Shown: positions 26,109 to 35,273 of the stretch, one piece after another
Layout of the letters: each line of letters begins with the position of its first letter
Position numbering within the stretch: the first letter of the stretch is position 1
Source: Gordonia gummivorans
Lineage (GTDB): Bacteria; Actinomycetota; Actinomycetes; Mycobacteriales; Mycobacteriaceae
Length of the DNA stretch: 64,000 nt
Assembly (NCBI RefSeq): GCF_022513585.1
Contig: NZ_JAKWBF010000026.1
Coordinates: forward strand, 1-64,000
Direction: 5' to 3'
The notes under the pieces: generated by a model
What the model was told of the DNA's origin: nothing
What the model saw: the letters and a program-made list of their open reading frames with translations, nothing else
Database searches by the model: none
Made by a program: the position numbers and the translations under genes

Positions 26109-26612
26109 GTGGGACGGACCACCGGATCGTGGTTGTCGGGACCTCAGATCGGCCCCGCCGCCGGTGTCGACAACGAGTACCGCGGACAAGATCTCGGGCT
26201 GCCCGAAACGGGTCCCGGGTCATTGGCGAGCGGCTGGCCGCGCGTGGCGGCACTGCTCGTGGACTGGCTGTTGGCCGGCGGCATCTCGTTGCTGTTCGTG
26301 CGATTCGGCTCGCCCAACATGGGCACCGCGATCCTCGGCGTGTGGTTCGTGATCGGCGTACTCGCCGTGACGCTCTTCGGTTTCACCCCGGGCCAGTTCG
26401 CGATCGGACTGCGGGTGGCCCGTGTCGACCACGGACCGGAGCGCGCGTCGGCGGAGGCGGCCGGCGAGGCGCAGCCAGCGGCGGTCGGAATCATCCGGGC
26501 GGTCGCTCGACAGCTGCTCATCGTGTTCCTGGTGCCCGCACTCATCAACGACTACAACGGACGCGCCCTGCACGACCGGGCCACCGGCACCGCGATGGTG
26601 CGCACTCGCTGA
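26109..26612 (+). CDS. RDD-family membrane protein
   Basis: This 167-residue protein has a hydrophilic N-terminus, the RDD-type first helix WPRVAALLVDWLLAGGISLLF, a second helix (ILGVWFVIGVLAVTLFGFTPGQF), and a C-terminal helix AVARQLLIVFLVPALIND ending in RALHDRATGTAMV. That ending is typical of the family. Its role is not established; some RDD proteins act as ion antiporters. GTG 26109 follows AAGGAG. It corresponds to Rv2219A, divergent from glnA1 exactly as in mycobacteria. Confidence 0.88.
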   Translation: MGRTTGSWLSGPQIGPAAGVDNEYRGQDLGLPETGPGSLASGWPRVAALLVDWLLAGGISLLFVRFGSPNMGTAILGVWFVIGVLAVTLFGFTPGQFAIGLRVARVDHGPERASAEAAGEAQPAAVGIIRAVARQLLIVFLVPALINDYNGRALHDRATGTAMVRTR

Positions 26613-26636
26613 TCTGATCCGACGAGCACAGCTATT

Positions 26637-26828
26637 GTCCTCCTGAACTGCGGAAATCTGTGCGTGGGAGCCCTGCAGAGTGCACCTGTCGGGCTGGGGC
26701 GTACAGACATCCGACGGGTGGCGGCATCATCCCTTGGCCTGACCGGGTCGCCGCTGGAGTTGGCATCTGAAACGGTCGCCGTGACGTGCCTGGGAGGGCA
26801 ACCTTGCATCGGTGGCACCTGAGGAGGA
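26637..26828 (+). ncRNA. Candidate structured RNA (unassigned)
   Basis: About 190 non-coding bases are enclosed by complementary ends GTCCTCCT (26637) and AGGAGGAC (26828). Inside are a ten-pair stem CACCTGTCGG / CCGACGGGTG, a GCGGC...GCCGC stem and further short helices. A -10-like TATTGT (26633-26638) lies at its edge. It follows the RDD gene on the same strand and no gene starts downstream of it on plus, so it is not an obvious riboswitch. I could not match it to 6S RNA, tmRNA, SRP RNA, T-box or cobalamin elements. This is a weak call based on pairing alone. Confidence 0.3.
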
Positions 26829-26891
26829 CCGCTTCAGACGGCGCGGCTCTTCCCATCTTCACGATCGCCGACGACGTCGGCGGGTGGGTCG

Positions 26892-27068
26892 CTGATCCGA
26901 AGAGTTCGGGTGACCAGCCTTCCGACCTGGGGAAACACGATGGCGTCCTGCCCGAAAAATCTAGGGGAAGAAGTTTCTTCCCCGAGGTTCACAGTCGTCC
27001 CCCACAAATTTCTGGGGGAGGACACCAAGGGTCGGGGACGAAGTTTCTTCCCCGACTTTTTGTGGGCG
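26892..27068. repeat. Two-hairpin dispersed repeat, copy A
   Basis: About 177 bases match 63251-63423, with about 30 identical bases at GCGTCCTGCCCGAAAAATCT onward. Hairpin 1 is GGGGAAGAA-gt-TTCTTCCCC (26964-26983). It is nested in an outer pairing GTCCT...AGGAC. Hairpin 2 is GTCGGGGA...TTCCCCGAC (27031-27056). It occupies the 684-base gap between the RDD gene and the DUF4191 gene, the rest of which (apart from 26637-26828) shows nothing recognisable. Confidence 0.85.
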
Positions 27069-27296
27069 CATGTTCCTGGCGTCGCCGTCGCCGTCGCCGT
27101 CGGCGGAACGCGGCGACCGGCGATCGGTGACTGAGATCGGGCCCGTCAGCGTCCGCTTCCGGGATATACCCGGAGGACCACCGTCAGGGGCCCGATCCTG
27201 GCCACCGGCCCAACCGCCAACCCTTCCCGCCTCCACGCGAGTTGGTCGCCGACTCGTCAGGTTGGCCTGCTCGATCAGACCAGGCGCGGGAGGCGG

Positions 27297-28040
27297 TCAG
27301 CTCCGGCGACGCGCGGTGCGCTGCATGCTGCGCATCTTCGCATTCGCCGGGAGCGGGCCCTTCGGCATGCCGGGGCCGGGTGCCTTGGAGCCGAGAGCAG
27401 ACAGTCGTCCCTCGAGGGTGTCCATCCGCTTGCCGTCGATGTTCTTGGGCAGCTTGTTGATGTGGCGTTCGAGCTTGGAGAGCGGCACCTGCCCGTCGTC
27501 GTTGCCGACGACGATCTCGTAGATCGGGGTGTCGCCGACCACGCGCGCAGCCTTCTTCTTCTCCTGCGCGAGAAGGGACTTGACGCGGGCGGGGGAGCCC
27601 TCGGCGACGAGGATCACGCCCGGCTTGCCGATGACGCGGTGCACGGCGTCGAGGTGGGAGGTCCCGGAGACCGCCTGCTGAACACGCCACTGACCGCGCA
27701 TGTTGCCCAACGCCCACCCCGCGGCACCGGGCTGGCCCTCGGCCTTGGAGTAGACGCTGCGCTGCACTCGGCGGCCGAACAGGATGAACGCGGCCAGCAG
27801 ACCGAGCACCACGCCCAGCGGCACGAACAGCCATACGGTCCCGAAGACGAAGCCCAGCGCCACGAACACTGCGACGATCAGCACGAACAGACCGATCATG
27901 TACGGCAGAAGGCGCTTGTCCTCCTTGCGCTGCATCTGGAACGCCTGCCACAGCTGCTGGCGCCGTTCCTTCGATGCCTTCTTGCGGGCCTGTTTGGCCG
28001 CGGCCTTTGCCTCTTTGTCCTTGGACTGCGCCTTTGCCAT
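27297..28040 (-). CDS. DUF4191 membrane protein
   Basis: The 247-residue protein has a Lys/Ala/Gln-rich charged N-terminus (MAKAQSKDKEAKAAAKQARKK). Two adjacent transmembrane helices follow at about 49-70 and 75-95, then a cytoplasmic domain (SHLDAVHRVIGKPGVILVAEG; RVVGDTPIYEIVVGNDDGQVPL). This is the actinobacterial DUF4191 family, Rv2219 in M. tuberculosis. Its function is unknown; constant linkage to lipA and lipB suggests a housekeeping role. ATG 28040 is chosen because the sequence before it is not conserved. It lies 66 bases after lipA and is probably in the same transcript. Confidence 0.9.
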   Translation of the reverse strand: MAKAQSKDKEAKAAAKQARKKASKERRQQLWQAFQMQRKEDKRLLPYMIGLFVLIVAVFVALGFVFGTVWLFVPLGVVLGLLAAFILFGRRVQRSVYSKAEGQPGAAGWALGNMRGQWRVQQAVSGTSHLDAVHRVIGKPGVILVAEGSPARVKSLLAQEKKKAARVVGDTPIYEIVVGNDDGQVPLSKLERHINKLPKNIDGKRMDTLEGRLSALGSKAPGPGMPKGPLPANAKMRSMQRTARRRS

Positions 28041-28106
28041 GCACTCCAGCTTACGTCCGGCCGCCACCCCGGTCGGACACAGGTTGGACCTTCCCGCCGG
28101 CTGAGG

Positions 28107-29126
28107 TCAGCGAGCCAGCCGCGCCATCAGGCTCGAGGCCTCTTGGCTGGCCGAACCCTCCTCGGCGAGATGTGCCATCGCCGGTGCGAGGGGCCGTCCG
28201 TGGCGGGCCATGGCCTGTGCGTAGAGGCGGCCCGCGCGATACGACGAGCGAACCAGCGGACCGGCCATCACGCCGGCGAACCCGATCTCGGTCGCGAACT
28301 CGGAGTGATCGACGAACTCCTCCGGCTTCACCCAACGTTCCACCGGATGGTGACGCGCCGACGGCCGCAGGTACTGGGTGATGGTGAGGATGTCGCAGCC
28401 CGCCTCGTGCAGGTCGATGATGGCCGACTGCACCTCACGCGGCGTCTCGCCCATGCCCAGGATCAGGTTGGACTTGGTCACCAGGCCGAAGTCGCGGGCG
28501 GCGGTGATGACCTCCAGCGAACGCTCGTAGCGGAACGCCGGCCGGATGCGCTTGAAGATGCGCGGCACGGTTTCGAGGTTGTGCGCGAGCACCTCGGGGC
28601 GGGCGTCGAAGACCTCGTCGAGCAGGTCGGGCTTGGCGTGGAAGTCGGGGATCAGGTTCTCCACACCGGTGCCGGGGTTCAGCCGATGGATCGCGCGCAC
28701 GGTCTCGGCGTAGAGCCAGGCGCCCTCGTCGGGGAGGTCGTCGCGGGCGACGCCGGTGATCGTCGAATAGCGCAGTCCCATGGCCTGCACGCTCTCCGCG
28801 ACGCGGCGCGGTTCGTCACGATCGAGCGGTGCCGGCTTTCCGGTGTCGATCTGGCAGAAGTCGCAGCGTCGGGTGCACTGTTCGCCGCCGATGAGGAAGG
28901 TGGCCTCGCGGTCTTCCCAGCATTCGTAGATGTTGGGGCAGCCGGCTTCCTCGCACACGGTGTGCAGGCCTTCGCGTTTGACCAGGCCCTTGAGTTCGGT
29001 GAACTCCGGTCCCATCGTCGCGCGGGTGCGAATCCACTCGGGTTTGCGTTCGATGGGCGTCTGCGCGTTGCGGACCTCGAGGCGCAGGAGCTTGCGGCCG
29101 TCAGGGGCTGTGGGGGACGCGGTCAC
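28107..29126 (-). CDS. lipA: Lipoyl synthase
   Basis: This 339-residue radical SAM enzyme inserts two sulfur atoms into protein-bound octanoyl groups to make lipoate. Both iron-sulfur cluster sites are complete: the auxiliary cluster [12 protein letters not shown] (C-x4-C-x5-C) and the SAM-binding cluster CTRRCDFC (CxxxCxxC), followed by [12 protein letters not shown] and [12 protein letters not shown] 29126 overlaps the lipB stop by four bases (GTGA), implying coupling. Products modify the lipoyl domains of SucB, encoded two genes upstream, and the glycine-cleavage H protein (not in the window). Confidence 0.97.
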   Translation of the reverse strand: MTASPTAPDGRKLLRLEVRNAQTPIERKPEWIRTRATMGPEFTELKGLVKREGLHTVCEEAGCPNIYECWEDREATFLIGGEQCTRRCDFCQIDTGKPAPLDRDEPRRVAESVQAMGLRYSTITGVARDDLPDEGAWLYAETVRAIHRLNPGTGVENLIPDFHAKPDLLDEVFDARPEVLAHNLETVPRIFKRIRPAFRYERSLEVITAARDFGLVTKSNLILGMGETPREVQSAIIDLHEAGCDILTITQYLRPSARHHPVERWVKPEEFVDHSEFATEIGFAGVMAGPLVRSSYRAGRLYAQAMARHGRPLAPAMAHLAEEGSASQEASSLMARLAR

Positions 29127-29866
29127 CGTGCCGATCCTACGCTCGTGTGGGTCACCGCATCGGGTGCGGAGTTCTCGGGGAGCGTGCCGTCGAGGGCGGC
29201 GCTCACCGCCTCGGCGACGACGTCGAGCACGTCGGTGATCGCCAGCGACCGGCCCGTCTCCAGACTCAGCGACGTGACGTCGGCATCGGCGATTCCGCAC
29301 GGGACGATCGCCTCGAAGGCGCTCATGTCGGGGTTGACGTTGAGTGCAAAGCCATGCAGCGCAACGCCTTTGGCCACCCGGATGCCGATCTGCCCGAGTT
29401 TGCGTGCGGGTTGCGCCGGCACCCACACCCCGGACCTGCCGTCGACGCGGCCGGTGCTCACACCCAGCGTCGCGCATACCGCGATCAACGCGGCCTCGAG
29501 GCGTCGGACGTAGTCGACGACGTCGAGCGGTTCGCCGAGCTTGACGATGGGGTAGCCCACCAGCTGTCCGGGACCATGCCAGGTGATCCGACCACCGCGG
29601 TCGACGTCGATCACGAGTGAACCGTCGGAGGGACGGTCGGCCTCCTCGGTGCGTTTGCCCGCGGTGTAGGTCGACGGATGCTCGAGCAGCAGCAGGACAT
29701 CGTGATCGAGCGCACCGCTCGCGCGCTCGTCGGCGAGGCGATGCTGGAGCTCGTAGGTGTCGCGGTAGTCGACCGTGCCGAGATACCGGACCTCGATGGG
29801 TGCGGCATCGGCGCGCACCGACCGTCGGCTCCCGGTCGCCGCACTGGTGGTCACGCGGTCAGGCAC
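29123..29866 (-). CDS. lipB: Octanoyltransferase
   Basis: This 247-residue enzyme transfers octanoyl from acyl carrier protein to lipoyl domains, the first step of lipoate synthesis. Signature elements are [17 protein letters not shown], the catalytic Lys in [22 protein letters not shown] and the catalytic Cys in [17 protein letters not shown] 29866 overlaps the upstream gene by eight bases; GTG 29854 in frame is an equally possible start four residues later. It sits in the operon sucB-SDR-lipB-lipA with overlaps at both sides. Confidence 0.96.
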   Translation of the reverse strand: MPDRVTTSAATGSRRSVRADAAPIEVRYLGTVDYRDTYELQHRLADERASGALDHDVLLLLEHPSTYTAGKRTEEADRPSDGSLVIDVDRGGRITWHGPGQLVGYPIVKLGEPLDVVDYVRRLEAALIAVCATLGVSTGRVDGRSGVWVPAQPARKLGQIGIRVAKGVALHGFALNVNPDMSAFEAIVPCGIADADVTSLSLETGRSLAITDVLDVVAEAVSAALDGTLPENSAPDAVTHTSVGSAR

Positions 29867-30743
29867 GGGTGTACTCCAGTGCCGTGTCGATGTCGGGGTG
29901 GTCGAAGGAGAAGTCGTTGTCGGTGAGCACAGCCGGTACAACGCGCTGACTGATCAGAATCATTTCCTCGGCCATCTCACCACCGGCGACGCGGGCCACG
30001 AAACCGGGCACCGGCAGGATCGCCGGCCGGTGCACCGCGTGCCCCAGGGCCGAGACGAAAGTGCCGAACGGCACCGGCTCGGGCGCGCTCAGGTTCACCG
30101 GCCCGGCGATCGAGGAGTCGAGCACGAACTCGATCGCCCGGAGTTCGTCGACCAGGCTGATCCACGAGAAGTACTGCTTGCCGTCGCCGATCGGACCGCC
30201 CAATCCCAGCTTGAAGATCGGGCGCAGCTTCGCGAGCATGCCGCCCTTCGGGCTGAGCACCGGCGCGGTCCGCAGGAGCACCACTCGGGTGTCGGGTCCC
30301 GCGTTGTCGGTCGCCGCGCGTTCCCAGTCGGTCACCAGGTCGGCCAGGAATCCTTCTCCGGCCGAATCGGTTTCGGTCGCCTCGTGGCTGCCGGTGTCGC
30401 CGTAGAAGCCGGTGGCGCTGGCGCTGACGAAGGTCGGGACGCCAGCATCGCGGACTGCTTCGGCGAGGACCTCGGTCGGGGTGATCCGGGAATCGCGCAA
30501 CTCCTGCTTGAATCGCCCGGTCCAGCGCTGGTTGCCGATGCCCACGCCACCGAGACTGACGACGGCGTCGACACCGGCCAGGCTCTCCGCCGGTACCCCG
30601 AAAGTCTCTGGTTCCCAGCTGAACTCGTCGTCGGACAGCGCTTCACGGCGGACCAGACGGACAACCGTGTGGCCCGCCGCGCGCAACGAGGTGACCAGGG
30701 CTGAACCGATCAGCCCTTGTGAGCCGGCTACGGCTACTCGCAT
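29859..30743 (-). CDS. TIGR01777-family NAD-dependent epimerase-like protein
   Basis: This 294-residue extended SDR has a [10 protein letters not shown] nucleotide-binding start and internal motifs [23 protein letters not shown] and [13 protein letters not shown]1731-like C-terminus ([30 protein letters not shown]) matches the TIGR01777/SDR39U1 family. The substrate is unknown. Its fixed position between the E2 gene and lipB (Rv2216 in M. tuberculosis) suggests a link to lipoate or thioester metabolism, but this is only inference. ATG 30743 directly follows the sucB stop. Confidence 0.92.
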   Translation of the reverse strand: MRVAVAGSQGLIGSALVTSLRAAGHTVVRLVRREALSDDEFSWEPETFGVPAESLAGVDAVVSLGGVGIGNQRWTGRFKQELRDSRITPTEVLAEAVRDAGVPTFVSASATGFYGDTGSHEATETDSAGEGFLADLVTDWERAATDNAGPDTRVVLLRTAPVLSPKGGMLAKLRPIFKLGLGGPIGDGKQYFSWISLVDELRAIEFVLDSSIAGPVNLSAPEPVPFGTFVSALGHAVHRPAILPVPGFVARVAGGEMAEEMILISQRVVPAVLTDNDFSFDHPDIDTALEYTRA

Positions 30744-32552
30744 CTACAGCCCGAGGTCGGCGGCGAAGGCCGCACCCTCCAGGCGCTTCTTCACGGTGGT
30801 GAGGAAACGACCGGCGTCGGCGCCGTCGATGAGTCGGTGGTCGTAGGTGAGGGGCAGGAACGACATCGACCGCACCGCGATCGACTCCGAACCGTCGTCG
30901 CCGGTGATCACGACCGGACGCTTGACGATGGCACCAGTGCCGAGCATCGCCGCCTGCGGCGGTACCAGGATCGGGGTGTCGAACAACGCACCCTGGCTGC
31001 CGATGTTGGTGATGGTGAACGTGCCACCCGCCAGCTCGTCGGGCTTGAGTCCGCCTGCACCCTTGCGTGCACGGGCCGCGATGTCGGCGATCGCACGCGC
31101 CAAGCCGGCGATCGACAGGTCGTCGGCGTTGTGGATGACCGGTGAGAGCAGCCCCTGCTCGGTGTCGACGGCGATGCCGAGATGCACCTTGTCGTAGTAG
31201 GTGATCTCCCTCTTGTCCTCGTCGATCGACGCGTTGACGTTGGGGTGCGCCTTCAGTGCCTCGACCACGGCCTTGGCGATGAACGGCAGGAACGTCAGGT
31301 TCACACCCTCGGAAGCCTTGAAGGATTCCTTGGCCGCCTTGCGCAGTCCGACGATCTTGGTCATGTCGACCTCGAACACCTGGGTGAGCTGCGCACTGGT
31401 CTGTAGCGACTCGCGCGTCTTCTTCGCGGTGATCTGCCGGATGCGGTTGATCTTCTGGGTGGTCCCACGCAGGGCGGCCAGCTCCGGCTTGATCTCCGGT
31501 GCCGACGTCTTGCCGCCCGATGCCGCGGGGGCGCTCGGAGCCGACGCAGAGGGAGCCGACGCAGAGGGAGCCGGTGCCGACGGAGCAGGCTCGGGTTCGG
31601 GAGCCTTCTTGGCCTCGGCGGCGGCGAGGACGTCCTGCTTACGGATTCGACCGCCCACCCCGGTGCCCTTGACCGAGTCGAGATCGATGTCGTTCTCCGC
31701 GGCCAGCTTGCGCACCAGCGGTGTCACGTACGGTGTCGACTCGACGGTCGGCGGATCCTCGGAAGTGCTTGCGCTCTCGGCCTTCTCGGCCTTCGCCGGT
31801 TCGGGCTCAGGCTCCGGCTCGGGTTCTGGTTCGGGTTCCGGCTCAGGTTCGGCCTCGGCCCCTTCCGGCTCGGGTTCAGGTTCCGGCTCGGACTTGGCCG
31901 CCGACGCGTCGCCGATGACCGCGAGCTTGCCGCCGACCTCGACGACGTCGTCCTCTTCGGCGACGATCTCGAGCAGCGTGCCGGCGACCGGCGACGGGAT
32001 CTCGGTGTCGACCTTGTCGGTGGACACCTCGAGCAGCGGTTCGTCGGCGGCGACCTCGTCGCCGACGGACTTCAGCCAGTTGGTGACGGTGCCTTCGGTG
32101 ACCGACTCGCCGAGTTCGGGCATCAACACGTCGGTGCCCTCGCCCGAACTCGAACCGGTGTCGGCCTTCGGTTTGGGAGCAGGCTCGTCGGTGTTGGTGG
32201 ACGGTGCCTCGGCGGACTTCTCGGCCGGTTCTTCGTCGGATGCGTCCTCGGGCTCTGGTTCCGGCTCGGATTCGGCCTCTGCCGACGAGTCGTCACCGGA
32301 GTCGCCTGCCTCATCGGCATCGCCGATCAGCGCGAGCTCTCCGCCGACCTCCACGACGTCGTCCTCGGCGGCGATGATCTTGGTCAGCACGCCCGACGTC
32401 GGGGCCGGGATCTCGGTGTCCACCTTGTCCGTGGACACCTCGAGCAACGGCTCATCCGCCTCGACGGTGTCGCCCTCCTCCTTCAGCCACCGGGTCACTG
32501 TTCCCTCAGTGACGCTTTCACCGAGGGCGGGCATCTGGACGGAGAAGGCCAT
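30744..32552 (-). CDS. sucB: Dihydrolipoamide acyltransferase E2 (SucB/DlaT, actinobacterial)
   Basis: This is the 602-residue E2 core of a 2-oxoacid dehydrogenase complex. It has two lipoyl domains with lipoylated Lys43 and Lys180 (both in [10 protein letters not shown]), separated by acidic Pro-Glu linkers. A peripheral-subunit-binding domain follows ([29 protein letters not shown]). The catalytic domain ends in [11 protein letters not shown] (His572, Asp576). The second linker includes a long EP dipeptide run and an Ala-Pro-Ser repeat. In mycobacteria this gene (dlaT, Rv2215) serves pyruvate dehydrogenase and peroxynitrite reductase. ATG 32552 follows GGAG. It heads the lipoate operon. Confidence 0.95.
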   Translation of the reverse strand: MAFSVQMPALGESVTEGTVTRWLKEEGDTVEADEPLLEVSTDKVDTEIPAPTSGVLTKIIAAEDDVVEVGGELALIGDADEAGDSGDDSSAEAESEPEPEPEDASDEEPAEKSAEAPSTNTDEPAPKPKADTGSSSGEGTDVLMPELGESVTEGTVTNWLKSVGDEVAADEPLLEVSTDKVDTEIPSPVAGTLLEIVAEEDDVVEVGGKLAVIGDASAAKSEPEPEPEPEGAEAEPEPEPEPEPEPEPEPEPAKAEKAESASTSEDPPTVESTPYVTPLVRKLAAENDIDLDSVKGTGVGGRIRKQDVLAAAEAKKAPEPEPAPSAPAPSASAPSASAPSAPAASGGKTSAPEIKPELAALRGTTQKINRIRQITAKKTRESLQTSAQLTQVFEVDMTKIVGLRKAAKESFKASEGVNLTFLPFIAKAVVEALKAHPNVNASIDEDKREITYYDKVHLGIAVDTEQGLLSPVIHNADDLSIAGLARAIADIAARARKGAGGLKPDELAGGTFTITNIGSQGALFDTPILVPPQAAMLGTGAIVKRPVVITGDDGSESIAVRSMSFLPLTYDHRLIDGADAGRFLTTVKKRLEGAAFAADLGL

Positions 32553-32662
32553 CGTTGTTGACTCCTGAACTCGACACGGTTGTCTGTGCTGTTGTGGTGG
32601 CCGACGGTGTGTGCGCCGTCGGGACACGGGGCTGGTGGCGGGTCAGCGCTCACCCTCGGCTA

Positions 32663-32668
32663 ACCCTA
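32663..32668 (-). promoter_or_regulatory. Possible -10 element of the sucB-lipA operon
   Basis: TAGGGT on the minus strand, about 110 bases upstream of sucB, is a plausible -10 hexamer. No clear -35 is seen. The 36-bp tandem array starts about 75 bases further upstream, so array length could affect this promoter. Confidence 0.3.
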
Positions 32669-32743
32669 CCCGTCGCGGCCCGCCCTGACTCGGTTCGGCT
32701 CGTAATCCCATTCGCGGCGTGACGGTCCCGGCGAGACACCGAT

Positions 32744-32959
32744 GGAACTCGGCCCGCTCGCTTCGCTCCCGGCGCCGGTGGAACTCGGCCCGCTCGCTTC
32801 GCTCCCGGCGCCGGTGGAACTCGGCCCGCTCGCTTCGCTCCCGGCGCCGGCGGAACTCGGCCCGCTCGCTTCGCTCCCGGCGCCGGCGGAACTCGGCCCG
32901 CTCGCTTCGCTCCCGGCGCCGGTGGAACTCGGCCCGCTCGCTTCGCTCCCGGCGCCGGC
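32744..32959. repeat. 36-bp tandem repeat, six perfect-length units
   Basis: Six head-to-tail units of 36 bases begin GGAACTCGGCCCGCTCGCTTC. They differ only at one position near the end (GGTG or GGCG; order T,T,C,C,T,C). Because 36 is divisible by three, all frames stay open and repeated peptides appear on both strands. These overlap the pepB 3' end or lack a start context, so I read the array as non-coding. It fills the 445-base gap between sucB and pepB. Confidence 0.95.
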
Positions 32960-32997
32960 GGATTCGGGTGCGGCCGGCGGGCGGGTGCAGTCGCAGG

Positions 32998-34527
32998 TCA
33001 GCCGTTGCTGCTGATGTCCTCGAGGACGGCCGCGATGGTCCGGACCGGCACGCCGGTCCCACCTTTCGGCGTGTAGCCCCAGGGGCCGCCGGTGTTGAAT
33101 GCGGGGCCGGCGATGTCGATGTGCGCCCACGCCACGTTCTCGGGCACGAACTCCTTGAGGAACAGTCCGGCGGCGAGCATCCCGCCCCATCGGTGCGGGG
33201 TGACGTTGGCCAGATCGGCGACGCGGGATTTGAGGTCGCCGCGAAGCTCGGCGGGCAGCGGCATCGCCCACGCGTTCTCGCCGACGTCGGCCGAACGCGC
33301 CGCCACCCGGTCGCGGAACTCCTCGGTGCCCATGACACCCGGCGTGCGTGTCCCCAGCGCGACCATTTGCGCGCCGGTCAGGGTCGCGGTGTCGATCAGA
33401 TAGTCGGGGTCGTCCTCACAGGCGCGCACGATCGCGTCGGCCAGGACGAGACGTCCCTCGGCGTCGGTGTTGAGCACCTCGACCGTCCGCCCGCCGTATT
33501 GGGTCAGCACGTCGCCCGGCCGTTGGGCAGTGCCCGACGGCATGTTCTCGGCCATCGGCACGGTCGCCGTGACGGACACGTCGAGGTCGAGTCGGGCGGC
33601 GAGGATCGTCGCGGCGATGACCGCGGCCGCTCCGCCCATGTCGGAGGTCATCTGATCCATGTTCGCGGCCGGCTTGATCGAGATGCCGCCGGTGTCGAAG
33701 GTGATGCCCTTGCCGACGAGCGCCACCTTCTTGGCCGACTTCTTTCCGGCATGCGTCAATCGCACGAGACGAGGCAGGCGCGAGGAACCCTTGCCGACGC
33801 CGATGATCCCGCCGTAACCCTGTGCGTCGAGTTCGGTGTCGTCGAGGATCTCGACGGTGAGACCGGCCTTGGCGCCCAACGTCCGGGCCCGAGCGGCGAA
33901 CTCTTCGGGATAGAGGTGGCTCGGTGGGGTGTTGACGAAGTCGCGGGCGATGGCGACGCAGTCGGCGATCGTTGCCGCCCGATCGAGTTCTGTCTTGGCT
34001 TCTTTCGTCTTGGCGTCGACGATCAGCGTGATCTGTCCCGGCAGGGACTTCTTGGGTTTCGTCTTGTCCGACCGGAATTCGTCGAACCGATAGGCGCCCA
34101 GGAAGAGGCCCTCGGCGGCGGCAGGCAGGTTCACCGTCGACAGCGTCGTGGCGGCCGAAGCGACCCCTTCGAGTGACCGGACCGCGACACCCGCCGCCTG
34201 GCGGATCTTGTCGACGGACTCTGCGTCGGCGGTGTCGCCGAGGCCGACCGCGACCACGATGTCGACCGGCAGCGATGCCGGTGCGGCGATCTTGGTGACC
34301 TCGCCGTGTGAACCCGTGGCGCCCAGGGCCGTCAGCGCGGCGGAGATCTCGCCGGCCTGTGCATCGTCGAGCAGTTCTTCGGCGATGACCAGCGTGGGTT
34401 CGGCGTCGTCCTCGGAAGACGGCGCGCTGATCAGGCCGATGACGAGTGCGGTGTCGTCCTTGGCGATCGAGGTGGACAGGTCCAGTTCGGGGCCGCGGGT
34501 GCGGTCGACAGTGTCGTTCTTGCTCAC
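32998..34527 (-). CDS. pepB: Leucyl aminopeptidase (M17)
   Basis: The 509-residue cytosolic aminopeptidase has a divergent N-terminal macro-like domain and a conserved C-terminal catalytic domain. Metal ligands and catalytic residues are visible in [19 protein letters not shown] (Lys and Asp), SDMGGAAAV, and the signature [13 protein letters not shown] with the catalytic Arg. It removes N-terminal Leu and other residues with two metal ions. GTG 34527 is chosen because the long upstream extension is unconserved. It corresponds to Rv2213. A tandem array lies immediately downstream. Confidence 0.95.
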   Translation of the reverse strand: MSKNDTVDRTRGPELDLSTSIAKDDTALVIGLISAPSSEDDAEPTLVIAEELLDDAQAGEISAALTALGATGSHGEVTKIAAPASLPVDIVVAVGLGDTADAESVDKIRQAAGVAVRSLEGVASAATTLSTVNLPAAAEGLFLGAYRFDEFRSDKTKPKKSLPGQITLIVDAKTKEAKTELDRAATIADCVAIARDFVNTPPSHLYPEEFAARARTLGAKAGLTVEILDDTELDAQGYGGIIGVGKGSSRLPRLVRLTHAGKKSAKKVALVGKGITFDTGGISIKPAANMDQMTSDMGGAAAVIAATILAARLDLDVSVTATVPMAENMPSGTAQRPGDVLTQYGGRTVEVLNTDAEGRLVLADAIVRACEDDPDYLIDTATLTGAQMVALGTRTPGVMGTEEFRDRVAARSADVGENAWAMPLPAELRGDLKSRVADLANVTPHRWGGMLAAGLFLKEFVPENVAWAHIDIAGPAFNTGGPWGYTPKGGTGVPVRTIAAVLEDISSNG

Positions 34528-34648
34528 CCGCTCAACTCTGCCACAGGGGTCGGACGCGTGGACGACACCGCAATGTGGCGGGACCGGTTGTCGTCGGGCG
34601 ATCACTAAGGTGGACGTTTCACGGCCGGGCACAGAAAGCGGGGGACAC

Positions 34649-35263
34649 ATGACGGCGACACGAGAACGCGCCAGCAGGCGGCGCCGGTCGACCGTCGCCG
34701 TGATTGTCGCCACCCTGTCGGTCGTCGCCGCCGTCGGTGTGATCACGGTCAGCACAGTTGCCGACCGGCTGCCGGGTCTGTCGTCGATCCTGCCGGGGGC
34801 GCGTCCCGACTTCCCGGCCATCGATCCGACGCTCTCACCCGTCCGGGCGCGCATCGTCACCGTGGTCGGCGAACAGTACCGCCGCAATCCGGCGGGCACC
34901 ACGTACTCCGACGGTGTGCGAGAGCCATGGTGCGCCGACTTCGTGAGTTGGACGATGCGCGAAGCCGGTGTGCCGCTGAGTAATCCGAACTCGGGGTCGT
35001 GGCGCATCCCAGGTGTCCTGACGCTCACCGCCCATCTGTCCGACACCGGTCGTCTGCGCCCGCCCGGACACCGCCCGACTCCCGGCGACATCGTGCTCTA
35101 CGACAAGCCGAGCCCGATGGGGCAGCACACCAACATCGTGGTTCGCGTCGACGGCGACGAGATCACCACGGTCGGCGGCAACGAGAGCGGCGGTGTCACG
35201 CTGCGCTCGTACCAACTCAGGAGTGATCCGGGTATTCGGGGTTACGGCGTCCCGGGGCGTTAA
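34649..35263 (+). CDS. Secreted CHAP-domain hydrolase
   Basis: This 204-residue protein has a basic N-terminus and one signal-anchor helix (about 14-38), then a CHAP amidase/peptidase domain. The catalytic Cys95 is in PWCADFVSW, and His near 157 is in [10 protein letters not shown], followed by TVGGNESGG. The fold resembles cysteine peptidoglycan amidases or endopeptidases, so cell-wall cleavage outside the membrane is likely. ATG 34649 follows a GGGGAC stretch. It diverges from pepB across 121 bases and ends ten bases before gcvT. It has no clear counterpart in the M. tuberculosis order. Confidence 0.85.
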   Translation: MTATRERASRRRRSTVAVIVATLSVVAAVGVITVSTVADRLPGLSSILPGARPDFPAIDPTLSPVRARIVTVVGEQYRRNPAGTTYSDGVREPWCADFVSWTMREAGVPLSNPNSGSWRIPGVLTLTAHLSDTGRLRPPGHRPTPGDIVLYDKPSPMGQHTNIVVRVDGDEITTVGGNESGGVTLRSYQLRSDPGIRGYGVPGR

Positions 35264-35273
35264 GTTGAGCACC

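Noticed and set aside
26637-26828. T-box or 6S RNA assignment
   Set aside because: GGTGGCACC superficially recalls a T-box motif, but there is no specifier loop or downstream aminoacyl gene, and the fold is multi-stem rather than the single 6S rod.
26786-27130. Plus-strand open frame across repeat copy A
   Set aside because: The equivalent frame is broken by indels in copy B, and the composition (Arg-rich tail) is that of non-coding G/C-rich DNA.
32742-33014. Open frame encoding a 12-residue repeat (ELGPLASLPAPV x 6)
   Set aside because: It is a by-product of a 36-bp array that keeps all frames open. It lacks a ribosome binding site and runs antisense into the pepB 3' end.
35264-35273. Glycine riboswitch before gcvT
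   Set aside because: Only ten bases separate gcvT from the preceding gene; no aptamer sequence in the upstream CDS.
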